A stretch of 64,000 bases of DNA. Source: Sipunculus nudus. Lineage: Eukaryota > Annelida > Sipuncula > Golfingiida > Sipunculidae. Shown here one piece after another: positions 1-10,736 of this stretch. The position numbers and the translations under genes are program-made. The notes under the pieces were generated by a model, which was not told where the DNA came from, did no database searches, and saw nothing but the letters and a program-made list of their open reading frames with translations. The stretch lies in assembly GCA_026874595.1 (NCBI GenBank), contig CM049307.1, positions 93,718,330-93,782,329 of the forward strand. Direction: 5' to 3'. Numbering within the stretch: position 1 is the stretch's first letter; each line of letters begins with the position of its first letter.

Positions 1-160
1 TGGAGGTACCGGATATAGTCGTGTGCTAAGGCATATTCAAGTACAGATTACGCTGGCAGACGTTGGTTCTCTGGGCTTCGTCAAAGTGAAGACCGTGTCA
101 GGCCAGTCACGTGCGCGACGATAATGTGAGCTGTGGCCTAGGGCCAACCTTCTGTGTACT
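1..160 (+). repeat. Fragment of LTR-element-like repeat, related to 62352-62480
   Basis: The first ~130 bases align by eye with 62352-62480 on the same strand. Shared blocks include gaggtaccg, gtcgtgtgct, catattc, ttacgct and cgcgtgcgac or close variants. The partner lies just before decayed gag-like sequence, so this may be the end of an LTR plus leader. No coding remnant follows here. The family assignment is inference. Confidence 0.4.
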
Positions 161-299
161 TCACATAGAGCTTGTGGACTCTGTGAATCTGTATTTTGTG
201 ATTTGGACTCAGTGATTATTATTGTGCCTCGAGCATGGACGGCCTCCAGAGTATGTAAGTTTTCCTTGATTATACTTTTAGTGTATATTACAGGCTTTC

Positions 300-3200
300 T
301 CATCTTTGTGTATGTGTAAGCTTCAGCCAGTTTGGAAACCTTTTATAGAACCTGGAGTGCCCACCATTAGGGATGGGGGATGACACCGTGTGGGACTCAT
401 TTCTAGTCCACGGACTGTGTTCACTGACTGAAATTCTATGTGTTAGGTCACGTGCTCTCACTGATACTCTTTCTTATACTGTCTCTAATACTGTGGATGA
501 AAAAGTTTTGTGTTGCTTTCCTTTATTTTTTTTTCTTTCTGTTTGAGTTTGTATGATACGAAGTAACATACATCAGTCATCTTTTGATGGTAGTGTCCAA
601 TTTGGATGATAGTTTATGTAAAGGCTTTTTTTATTTCCAATTCCCGTCCAATAAAAAAAATTAATTCAATGAGGGTTCCATTGCAGAGGAAAGCTGTATA
701 TCATTATTTGGTTCAGCCTTGTACATCTGCTTTCCTAGGCATTTTGTCAACTGACAAACTTAAAGAACGATTTTATGCCAATATTTATAACTGAAATGTA
801 TAACATTATTCGAAATTTTTGTATCAGCAATATGTGGTACATTCTTTTTCTTTTTATATGGCGATACTGATGCAGAATAGATTAAATGACATGATGTAAT
901 GTATAACATAAAACATATTCAAAGATCATATTTAATGGTGAAGAGGTCTGGTAAACACCTGAGCTACTAAGGGATGTTGATTATGTTGAGAATTTTATGC
1001 TTGTATGGTAAACATAAACGCTCTGACATGTCGTTAAACCCCAAAGTTGTTATCTTTAGTTTGTCTGAGTGCGAGCGTGCGCAAAGCTATTAATTGGATT
1101 TTTATTAAATTGTTGAGGAAATCTGGATTGCCATCATCAATTCCTGTTTCATTGAAAGAATTCCTTCCACTTGCAACCTTTCTTTTGCCCCTGCCTGGCC
1201 GAGAGATACTGTTTTGGAGGTATCCCGTAAATTGAGTCATTGAACCGTGACATGCTTTCTTCGTCTTGTAGTGGAGATTCATGCAAGGTTTTTGATAATT
1301 ATGATCATCTTTTTATGAAAAGTTGCCAAATGGAAACATCTTGCATTGGTTTTTCCCCTGTCTGCTCAATGAGAATGAGCCATAATGAGAGAATGATATA
1401 TTTTCATAATTAGACATTCTGTATTTGAGGTTTTGTATGGCCATAAGACAAATAAGAGCATATTTCTCAGATTCATCATTGCGGAAATTACAAGGTTTGA
1501 ACATTGGGCTTCACTTTCAACACCATGACCACTAGCCTATACAATTCAGATGTCCATTCAATATAACCAAGTTAAAAAACTAAATCGTGGTTCAATTTGA
1601 ATTGACATTGTCTCTTATTCTTCGAAATTATGTTACAGTTTCTGTTCGAGCGGTAGCAAAGGTACAAGTATGAATCAGGATTGCAAAAGCAATATCAAAT
1701 TACATAATATTCCCCTTCATTTGTATAATACTGATAGTTTTTATTGATTTATCTGTTTAGCTTTAAACCTCACCATAACTATTAATTAATTAAATGACAG
1801 AGTCCATGTTATTTGTTATACATAAGCATTGCAGTTGATTAAACGATGTTGTTCAGTTTTAGATGAAATAACAGTGAAAGCAAGTAGATGTAAACAACAG
1901 GATGATCCTGCTTTTTTTTTAAATAGACGCACGCAATGCTTAATACTAACGTCACTGCTGCTGTAATACTTTGTTAGTATATTTGTCATATTTATATTGT
2001 ATTCGAATTTTTGTTTATAAAGACTTCACAAAAGTGAAATGATGAACCTGTTCCAAGATACAATATGTTTATCGTAGATACAGTTTAAACCGGATTAATA
2101 TAATTGGCGGTATGACTTGCTTATGTGATAAGCACTTATCGTCACTTACAAACGGTATTAATGTGTACTAATAATTGGTTTTCAAATATATACTGTTGAC
2201 ATAGTAGCACATCGATCTTATAACCAATCTTACTTTCAGTGGCGAGAAAATCTTTGAAGTCAAGGTATCATTCAATAAACAATATTTACAGGTGGAAAAC
2301 AAAGGTAGTTACTTATACAATGGTTTTTATAATTCGAACGCATTGTATTTTCCATTGAATGAAAATGTGAACCTGACTTAAAAAATCCATGCTGTCGCTT
2401 AGTTTGTCAATGGAAAAGTGTTGTTGTTGTTAGATGTATTCCTTTTATAACTGAAAGGAAGCGCATGCTTTTCATATTTCAAACATATGTTAAATGAAAT
2501 GCATGTAAAGAGTATGAACATTTTGTCGATCAATAATATAACAAACGGTCTTCTTGAAATATCTTCTTTATTATTGATGAATATTGAAATAGGATATAAG
2601 GTATCATTGTCATTAAAATCGCCTATATCTAAATCAATAAAAACATTGTTCAAAATTTATAGATCCCTATAAAGTGCACATTGTTTAAACCTGGTACAGT
2701 CATCTTTCTGTTTATATACATATTTTGGAATTTTTTTTTTCATTTTCACCTGATAATTGTAATATTGTGGAAAAAATCTAAAATATGAAAGGGTAAATTA
2801 TATTAAGCATCCAGTAACTGTAAGCCAAATTTCACTGGACATATATTAAACTACATGACATCTTAAAAATTCTTTTCTTTTTCCATTAATGTGTCTTTCT
2901 TGTTGAATAAAGTTAAGCCCTTTAAAAGCTTTTGTATTATAAATATTCTAAGGGAAAAGAAAGTTAAAATCCAAATATGTATTTCGCTCAATAGTATAAC
3001 GGTTATACAATGTTACTAATTTTATATAAAATAATTTATTTTTATAACATTACACTACCGCGAAAAATAAATAAAGGACACCTGATAGAAGCGCACATTT
3101 ATTTAACATTATTCTACAAATATGTCACAATTATGATTAAAATCCTATCTCATAATACATAGGCCATGATCACGGAACGATTGTAACAACACTAACATTC

Positions 3201-3900
3201 TAAATTCTAAATGACAGTATCATTTTAACATTTGATTGGATATTAGAGCTGATCCAAAGGATAACCAAAACTATATGTTTTAACATGAAAACCTTTACTT
3301 TTCAATTCCTTATCAGTCATTTATTTTCCTGTTTGACACTGAAATAATTATGGAGCAGTTAGTAAGATGTTGCTGAGGCTTTATGTAGAAATCGTGCAAT
3401 AACAACAATACACTGTACACTTTTACAGCTTTCAATTCTTACGTATATCTTTCGTGTTTCCTATACTCCTAAATTCCTATTTAGCCAGTGTTGTACAATA
3501 ATGAAGCGAAACACTATTTCTTAATAATTAATATTTAATAATACATATTTAATAGGAATAAATATAAATTACCAACCTTGTGTTTAGATATACCACACCA
3601 TGAATAGGCCCCACAAATGCATCTTGCAAAAATATTCTTCTAATACTGCAAGGACAATAACATGAGGCAGCCAAGAAGTTTAACTTATAGACATATTCAA
3701 ACATGATTTCGCAGGACATTGTCACTGATGGTATCTATGTTTGGTTGTATAATTTATCACATTTATAAGTGCCCGGTGGCTTAGTATTGATACGATCATT
3801 TCTAGAGTAATTTGTTTATATGCATAATGGTGATTCGGTAGCAAAGATTGATTTTACAAAGAAATAACATCAGCTTTTTTTACTGTTTACTATACACATA
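300..3900. other. AT-rich stretch with no recognised gene
   Basis: I see no domain, no transposon ends and no RNA gene. Open frames are short and occur on both strands, as expected by chance. The only item noted is a short minus-strand frame at 1149-1253, listed separately. Confidence 0.6.
1149..1253 (-). other. Short open frame with a peptide-precursor look (weak)
   Basis: A 34-codon minus-strand frame runs from ATG to TGA; the same frame is open about 17 codons further upstream. It ends with a lysine-rich stretch, GQKKGCKWKEFF, followed by Q and the stop. A dibasic site before a short aromatic C-terminus resembles a neuropeptide precursor end. There is no signal peptide in this piece and only one cysteine, so it could not form the ring of somatostatin-type peptides. 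It may be a chance frame. Confidence 0.12.
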
Positions 3901-3933
3901 AACCCTGATATGCAGGTCACAAGTATTCAACAT

Positions 3934-3937
<4 letters not shown>

Positions 3938-4004
<67 letters not shown>
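3938..4004. repeat. (CT)n microsatellite
   Basis: An uninterrupted CT dinucleotide run of about 67 bases. It ends a few bases before the left end of the putative pogo-like element. Confidence 0.95.
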
Positions 4005-4007
<3 letters not shown>

Positions 4008-4014
4008 CTCTGTA

Positions 4015-5495
4015 TATAGTGAAACTCCTCTAAAGCGCACAATCAAGGGACCGGGCGATTTGTTCGTGATAGGGGCGTGTCCGCCCCAAAGGGGGTCGGG
4101 CTCCGCGGACCTGTTGTATCCACATGTCCGAGACGAAGGTATAGGACTAAAACAACAATGAAAGCCCGTATATAATAAAAGCCCGTTTGTATATAATATT
4201 TGATTTCAATGTTCTAATATTGAATGACACCACCTGCATTCACTTGCGGGCGTCTCGATGGATTTTTTGCCCTAGGTCCGTTAAAGTTCCCAATTTCTCA
4301 CTCTGTTTATGATATTAAAATAATCACTCATATGTAATAAATGAATTTTGATATCGTATTTCGATATCGATATTTCCCGATCGTAAGCAAATAAGACTAG
4401 TATATTTATGGTACCATATTTGTTAATGACTGTTAGGTGGAAACTCATTTCCTTGATGCATATGTATCGTGTTTTGGTTAATAATTAAGACTGAGAGGAT
4501 CGAATAGGAGGAACTTGTAACTGTCAAACAGGTAAGACATAACGGGACGCGCGGGCGGCCATGGACACAGAACGTGCAAAAGTGCAACATTTATCAAACA
4601 AAAGTTCACTAACAAAAAATTAATGTTCATACATTATGTCCAAATAATAAGATTATGTAGGGAGGATAACTAGCAATCTCAGGTTGTAAACGCATGGGAG
4701 TGTAATGCATTTTGGACTAGTCATGTAAGATCTAGCCTGTTAAACCTCTAGAGCTGCATGCTATTTTAAGGATCAAAGAGTCTATCAATAGATCACATGT
4801 CATTCCAACTATAACACTTTATTTGAAGAGGCTGATGTGTCCTCAACTTCAAAGAAATGATGAGTTAATCATTTTGAGCAATGACTGACCGCACAAGTCG
4901 CCAATCAGGTGCATAATTACATTCTTTGATCCAAACCCAGGTTAGCCACCAATCCAGGCTAGAGGTCATGACCCGTAACTGTGATCATCTAGGTGTGTAA
5001 CAGATACGTCATTATCCTCGTTCCCGGGCCTATGTTCGAAAAAATTGAACCGAATTCAGAATTAATATGTCACCACTGAATGCTCTGCACAATGGAAACT
5101 CCGTGAAAACCGTCTTTTTGTTTGCAATGCCAGGAATAATACGGTTAAATAAAATATAATGTTCCATTTGACACAGAAAACAAGTTGAATTAAGTGATAC
5201 AAGCTCCGGTCATATTGTCATGATGGCATGCCTATATAATGAGAACATCTATTCGTGCAAGAGGTACCGGAAGCAGGCAATATTTGCAATTTCAACGTAT
5301 TTCTACCGACACAGGGCTGTCGCTTGAGTGTCCGTGAACGGGGATGATTTTGGCCATTAGACGGATTAAAAGTACCCGTTGTCCTGAATAGCGGGGTGTC
5401 CGCCTCAGAGGGGTTTATAAAATAGTATAAACAATCTGTAAGCAAAAAAATTGTCCATGAGTCGGTGTGTCCGCCCCGGAAGGGTTTCATTTTAT
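4015..5495. mobile_element. Putative pogo-like non-autonomous DNA element
   Basis: The left end reads TATAGTGAAACTCCTCTAAA. The right end, reverse-complemented, reads TATAAAATGAAACCCTTCC. Both ends are followed by GCGCACA or GCGGACAC. This agrees with the gaacctctataa-gcggacacc type of terminal inverted repeat seen in pogo/Tc1-like elements. Right-end-like blocks with gtgtccgcc recur at about 4077, 5396 and 5467, so the right end seems tandemly repeated. No transposase frame is visible inside. Family and exact ends are uncertain. Confidence 0.35.
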
Positions 5496-6186
5496 ATGGA
5501 CAGAGAGAAAAAAGAGAAAAAGAGAGACAGAGATTTAGAAGATATTAGTTTTAACAACAGTCCGTTTTTTTAATACGTTTAACATAGTTAAGAAAAAAAG
5601 TTTTTCTCGCTGATAAGTAAATTTGGTGCATCTAATAGTGTAGTTTCAAATATGAAAACATGGTGTATTTGTGCCAACGTTTTATAAATTCCATGCATAG
5701 GATAAGTTAAATGCCTTAAAGTTAAATGCATCCTACATAAAGACCGATATTCAAAATAAAGGCTTTTATATTGGTCATTCCTATGTATATGACCACCCGA
5801 TCGTTAGCGAAGAGTCTTCAATAAGTGCTTAGACATTTGCTACAGGGACGTGTTCCTTCATGCTTGGAAAATGTCTTACTTAAAAATCTTTAATCAAAGA
5901 GTATTCGCTATCATGAAACACGACCCATGTATTTTTCCTTTATCTTTCTAACAGTCAGCATGTCCTAAGTGGATTAGCATATGTTCGCATCATTCTGTTC
6001 AAAAAGTACTGATAATTAATTCGATGATTAATTGACTTGTGATCCAGTTGATATTTTAATTCTCCATATCATTGGTCACATTATGATATTTTACCTAAAC
6101 TCTACTATATCTCAAATATTTGTTCCGCCAGTTCATATCAAGTAGGTTCTACTGTAATGTTATAATATCGCTCACTTGCTCGCTCG

Positions 6187-6262
6187 CTCCCTCTTTCTCT
6201 CTCTCCCTCTTTCTCTCTCTCTCTCTCCCTCCCCCTCTCTCACACCCACACAGGCTTCTTCT

Positions 6263-6340
<78 letters not shown>
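6187..6340. repeat. Compound microsatellite (CT)n-(TA)n-(GA)n
   Basis: A CT-rich run (6187-6242) is followed by a short CA-containing spacer, a pure TA run (about 6268-6302) and a pure GA run (6303-6340). The CT arm is complementary to the GA arm, with the TA run near the centre, so one strand can fold into a long hairpin. Open frames across it encode only RE, YI and LS repeats and are not genes. Confidence 0.95.
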
Positions 6341-6342
<2 letters not shown>

Positions 6343-6344
6343 AT

Positions 6345-7440
6345 TTTACTTAACATGCCATACTGCACACATCAGTTTATGTTATTTTAATGGCCAAACC
6401 TATTACGTCGTATAGGTCCGTGCAAAAGCAATCTGACTGGAGATAAGGTTCAATTGATGTTTAATGATGCATAGACATATGTTGGTATGTGCGCAATACC
6501 CATGCTATTATATATGCCGGAAATGGTATTACATATTGATTGCCTCATTTAAACAGCCTTGTATCTATTTACATAACCAGCCTTAAGATATATTTTGAAT
6601 GGAGCAAAGCATGAAGTATCCTAAGTGATATTTTAAATAAATCGTTATAAGATATAACAAACAGAAATTAACCGAAATATACCTTTATTTCAGATATATA
6701 TCGATTAATTTTCCTAAATTTATTATATAAAAACTCTCTAAGTTGACATACATGGATGAATAGTTTCTAATTTGGACTTGGAACGAGGAACACTTGATGA
6801 ACCCGGCATCCACATATATGGACATCTTATAATAGTTGCTAGACTTCAATTAATATTAACCAGAGCTGTATCTTTGAAAAAAAAGTCAGATGTGACTTGA
6901 TGCATGTCCTTGTAATGTCATTATCTACCACCACGTCACTCATCCGAAAAAAATTATGGTTACATAGACAAATTTTTTTTTTTCAAAATCTACTGCTTAA
7001 TATTTGAACTCTCATTAAAGAAATACGGTACCAGTAACAATGACAGCATGTACGGATATTATGACGAGCAATTAATATTTTATGCCTGATTTCCTAAAAT
7101 ATAGTCAAGTGCTTAGAGAGGTATTCTTTAAATTTTCAATTGCACATGGCTAGAGTTACTGGTTTTACATTGGGCTTTTCTTCTGATGATTTAAGCAAAC
7201 ATTTGTTCAATTTTACTCTGTCGTACATCTGCTTGAATTTAAAAGTGCAAGTTTTTTAAGTGAGGGCATTTTTTTATAATTTGTAAACCAGATGAAGTAA
7301 ATGAGACTCCTAATACCACCTTTCTCTAAAATATTGCATAAATATTCTAAGTTTTGAAGGTATTTCCATGAATAGCTGCAAGGGTGGCCACTTTTAGCGT
7401 TTAGTTAATTTTACGACGTTGTTTTTTCTTCTGAACGATG
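6345..7440. other. AT-rich stretch with no recognised feature
   Basis: I see no open frame of interest, no repeat structure and no transposon ends. Confidence 0.6.
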
Positions 7441-7960
7441 CGCTCGTGCACACACATACACACTCACTCAGTCACTCACTCAAGGCTCACAATAATGACA
7501 GAGACCAGTATATAAGATGAACACACCATTTATTCTTTGCTGGACAAGTGCGCCCTCACTCCTCGGTTAGTCACTTCCCGGACCAGCCCTATATCCATAC
7601 CTATCATCACTGACAAATTACTCCCCCGCCCGTCACACTTGAGCGCCTTCTTTTGGCCTTTCTGTTCGATTCTGTGGAGCTGGTCTGCGTCTCACCAGAC
7701 AACACCTTCCACCATTCTGGGATGCCCACCTCTCCGTCAGCTTTACAGTACCCCAACTCCGATCCCTGCGCTATTCGGCCTCTCCGATGTGGTCTCACCC
7801 GGGGTTAAGAGCTAACAGGAAAATAAATACACAAGAATACCCACAAGTCCTATAACCCGGTCAAGTACACGAGACGTATACTACGAGGGACTACTGCGTA
7901 GAAAGGCTCCTACTGAGGGAACGTTACATCATACCAGTTGTACACAGTACATGAGTACGT
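7440..7960. other. GC-richer island, unassigned
   Basis: This stretch is distinctly richer in GC than its surroundings and is open in frames on both strands (7537-7815 plus, 7607-7798 minus). On the minus strand an AATAAA-type signal lies at about 7531-7536, roughly 75 bases after the stop at 7607. A pyrimidine-rich AG lies upstream at about 7814, but reading through it meets a TAA in the same frame. It could be a transposon end or a host exon. I recognise no domain. Confidence 0.25.
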
Positions 7961-8998
7961 GGCATTGTTAACATGATTTGCGAAGCCTCGCATATTGACA
8001 TCATAGAAACCCCGTATATCCCTCACAAATATAATCAGTGCATAAGGAACTACTGACCGATTGAACGACCGCCCTTACTAAATTTGTCCACTAAACATTA
8101 AGCTACCTTCTGCTTTTCATGAAGAAAGGATTATTATACACTACAGAGATTTAATAGACACAACCAAGTTTAAAACCTGGACTTTACTTTTACGAAAAAT
8201 GATGAATATACATAATAAAAAAACCTTTTAAAAGCTTGACGAAAACATTTTTTTATTTTCTCACTATAAGTTGACAGTTGAATTAACATGAACAAAGGCT
8301 CTCATAGAACTCTCTCTATTTGGGAGAAAGATTTTAAAAATTTTATTACGTAACTGAGAGTAGAAGTAGAAGGTGACAGTTGAATTAACATTAATAAAGG
8401 AGAAAAGATTTTAAATATTATAACGTAACTAAGAATAAACTAGAAAATTACCAATGAAACTACAGGTCAATAATGTACAATTATTTGGTTTGGTACCATA
8501 CATATTAAATCTCACAACGTCATACAACAGATCTGGCTTGAATATTGTGCACACAATTGCTCGTATGAACCAAAACCAAAAAAAAAATTATGAATTTAAT
8601 AGGTATAATATTATTTCAATATAATATTTTGTTTGAAAAGCCCCCTCTGCCAGAGTGTGTCAAATATTCCTTTAAGCTTCAGACAAATGCTTAAATAAGA
8701 TTCCTCAGCAAAATAATACATTCACTATTAAAGTTGACTATTTTTTAAAATAAGGCCTATGAAATTAAATCATCACATCATACGTATGATATTAAATTAA
8801 TCAGCTAGACGATTTGGATGTTGCTATCAGCCTTCATGGAATTTAGATACTTAAATATTTATTTACTGTTAATTGGGAAACTAAATACTATAGCTGTGTC
8901 TTTAAACAGCTAAAATGAAAGGCCTTATACATTAAGTAGTGTTGAAATGTTTAAAGACAGGTTCATAACACCGTTATTTGAATGTAGCCAGCCAAAAC
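7960..8998. other. AT-rich stretch with no recognised gene
   Basis: A short phrase, gacagttgaattaacat, occurs at about 8273 and again at about 8373 in similar context, so there is a small diverged local duplication. Nothing else is seen up to the LINE target site. Confidence 0.5.
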
Positions 8999-9014
8999 AA
9001 AATGCGATAAACAA
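8999..9014. repeat. Target-site duplication, left copy
   Basis: The 16-mer aaaatgcgataaacaa is identical at 14763-14778, directly after the poly-A of the LINE. Both copies are followed by gg or agg. This fixes the insertion boundaries of the LINE. Confidence 0.9.
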
Positions 9015-9046
9015 GGCGCTCGTGTGCTCAAGGCGCTCGTGTGCTC
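9013..9046. repeat. 17-bp tandem duplication at the 5' end of the LINE
   Basis: The unit aaggcgctcgtgtgctc is present twice in direct succession, starting at the last bases of the left target-site copy. It could be part of the LINE 5' UTR or filler made during 5' joining. Confidence 0.85.
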
Positions 9047-9364
9047 GTTGTGAGTGGACGTGTGCTCTGAGAGACTCTCTCTTTCTATGGAAAATTATAC
9101 ATGTATTACCAGCTGAATATTGATGAAAATTTGCTGAGAGACCCATGAGGGACAGTTTCGAATGATGTGGAAATATAAGGTCAATTTTGCAAAGAATTCT
9201 TTGTAAAACTGACAGTAATATTATTGAATTGTATTATTGGATCCTGTAATTGTCTGCTCAGTGAACCATTCAGTGAAAGCCCTGCGGTTAGGGCACAGAT
9301 TTGTGTAGCGCGTGTTCAGGTACCCTGTTCACCGAAGCGCTGAATACACGATAGCATTGTCAGA

Positions 9365-10693
9365 ATGGAACACGACTCTGTGTTGCCCGTGTTCTTTAAA
9401 AATGACACTGTGCTTACCAATACAAACATTAAAAACTCTATGAGACCTTATGAAGTTTGTTCTGCTGCAGCTCAGGTTGTTGGCTCGGACAATATTGATG
9501 GTGCACAAAAAATAAAAAATCTGTGGAGAATATATGTGAAATCAATTGATGCAAGAATAAAACTTTTGACAGAGGGGCTGTCTCTACGGAATAAGTTTGT
9601 ACAACTTTCCGACATAAACCCTTATAGTGCAAGAAATTCAGACAATTTCCCAGCACCCATCAAAGTCACAATTGCAGATGTCCCCCTCTCATTTGACAAT
9701 CAATCAATTGTTGAACACTTACAGTCAGAATATAAGCTTGAGCTACGTTCTGAAATAAAATATCAATATGAAAGGACAAAAGAAGGACTCCTGACACATT
9801 ACAAAAATGGAAACAGATTTGTTTTTGTGAAATCGCCTTTGGCAAACCCACTACCACGAAATGGACAAATTGGAACATTTCAGTGCAGATTTTTTCATAA
9901 TGATCAGTTCAAGGACCTGACCCGTATAGTATGTCACAAAAAAGGTCACAAACCAGGTAGCAAATATTGTGAGCATTACATACCTGATCAATCAATGGAA
10001 ATTGTGTCTGGCCATGATGATTTTCTCTCCAACTCCTTCCCTTGTTCTTTGGAAATGTACGGGAAAACTTTTAAAAGCGCTGAACATGCGTTTCAGTATA
10101 GATGCGCATATGAATTGGACCAAGATGCGTTGGCCAATGAAATTGAAAACGCAAAACATGCAGGAGTTGCCAAGAGAATTGGCCAGATCTTGCACTCTGA
10201 TGAATCTGTGGACAGACATGAAATTGAAATTTTGGAAAATATCCTGTTAGAGAAAGCAGAACAGATCCCTGAATTCAAAGAAGCTCTCATGAAATCAGGT
10301 ACAGCACCGATCGCCCTCACAGTTCAAGATAAACAGTAAGGAACAGGGCTGTCCAAATTTCTCTCCAGAGTCACCAGGGTGGATGCATGGCCTGGTAGGA
10401 ACTTATATGGTGCCACACTTGAGAAAATAAGATCCTTTTATCGTGCGGAAAATCATGACAGAGAAAAATCAACTAGCAATATAGCCTCAGTACAAGACCA
10501 AGAGTCCAACCAGGTTTTTCAAGGCATGGGAACACCGAAACGAAAACTATCTGAACAGTCACCAAATCAGCAAAAACATACAAGCTTAAGAGTTTCACTG
10601 AAATCTCGCAGATATGACTTTAGCCAACAGTCTGAACAAAGAGGTGTCGTCGAAGATCGTGTTTTTGAAGAAAGTGATGGAGAATATTATTAA
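9365..10693 (+). pseudogene. LINE ORF1: gag-like protein with zinc knuckle and C-terminal NADAR domain, one in-frame stop
   Basis: The ATG at 9365 opens a 443-codon frame broken only by TAA at 10337-10339. Residues 1-185 look like a Tx1-type gag, with NLWRIYVKSIDAR, NPYS and the phrase IADVPLSFD. Residues 187-202 are a zinc knuckle of C-X2-C-X4-H-X6-C spacing in which the first Cys is Arg187 (CGT); C190, H195 and C202 remain. From about residue 213 the sequence is a NADAR (YbiA/DUF1768) domain: FLSNSFPC, then YGKTFKSAEHAFQYR with the family's conserved Glu (E240). Past the stop come GTGL and WPGRNLYGATLEKIR, the usual end of the fold. NADAR proteins cleave N-glycosidic bonds in riboflavin intermediates or remove ADP-ribose from guanine. 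Its role in a retrotransposon is unknown. The tail after the domain is polar and acidic at its end. Confidence 0.85.
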
Positions 10694-10736
10694 CAAAGTA
10701 AAAAAAAAAAAAAAAAGGATATAAATACGAAAGACG

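Noticed and set aside
1034-1282. 82-codon minus-strand frame overlapping 1149-1253
   Set aside because: It is in another frame from the peptide-like one and has no recognisable features.
3910-4161. Open frame over the CT microsatellite
   Set aside because: The frame exists only because a dinucleotide repeat has no stops; it encodes L-S repeats.
9438-9656. Antisense frames inside the LINE ORFs
   Set aside because: Shadows of ORF1 and ORF2, with no independent support.
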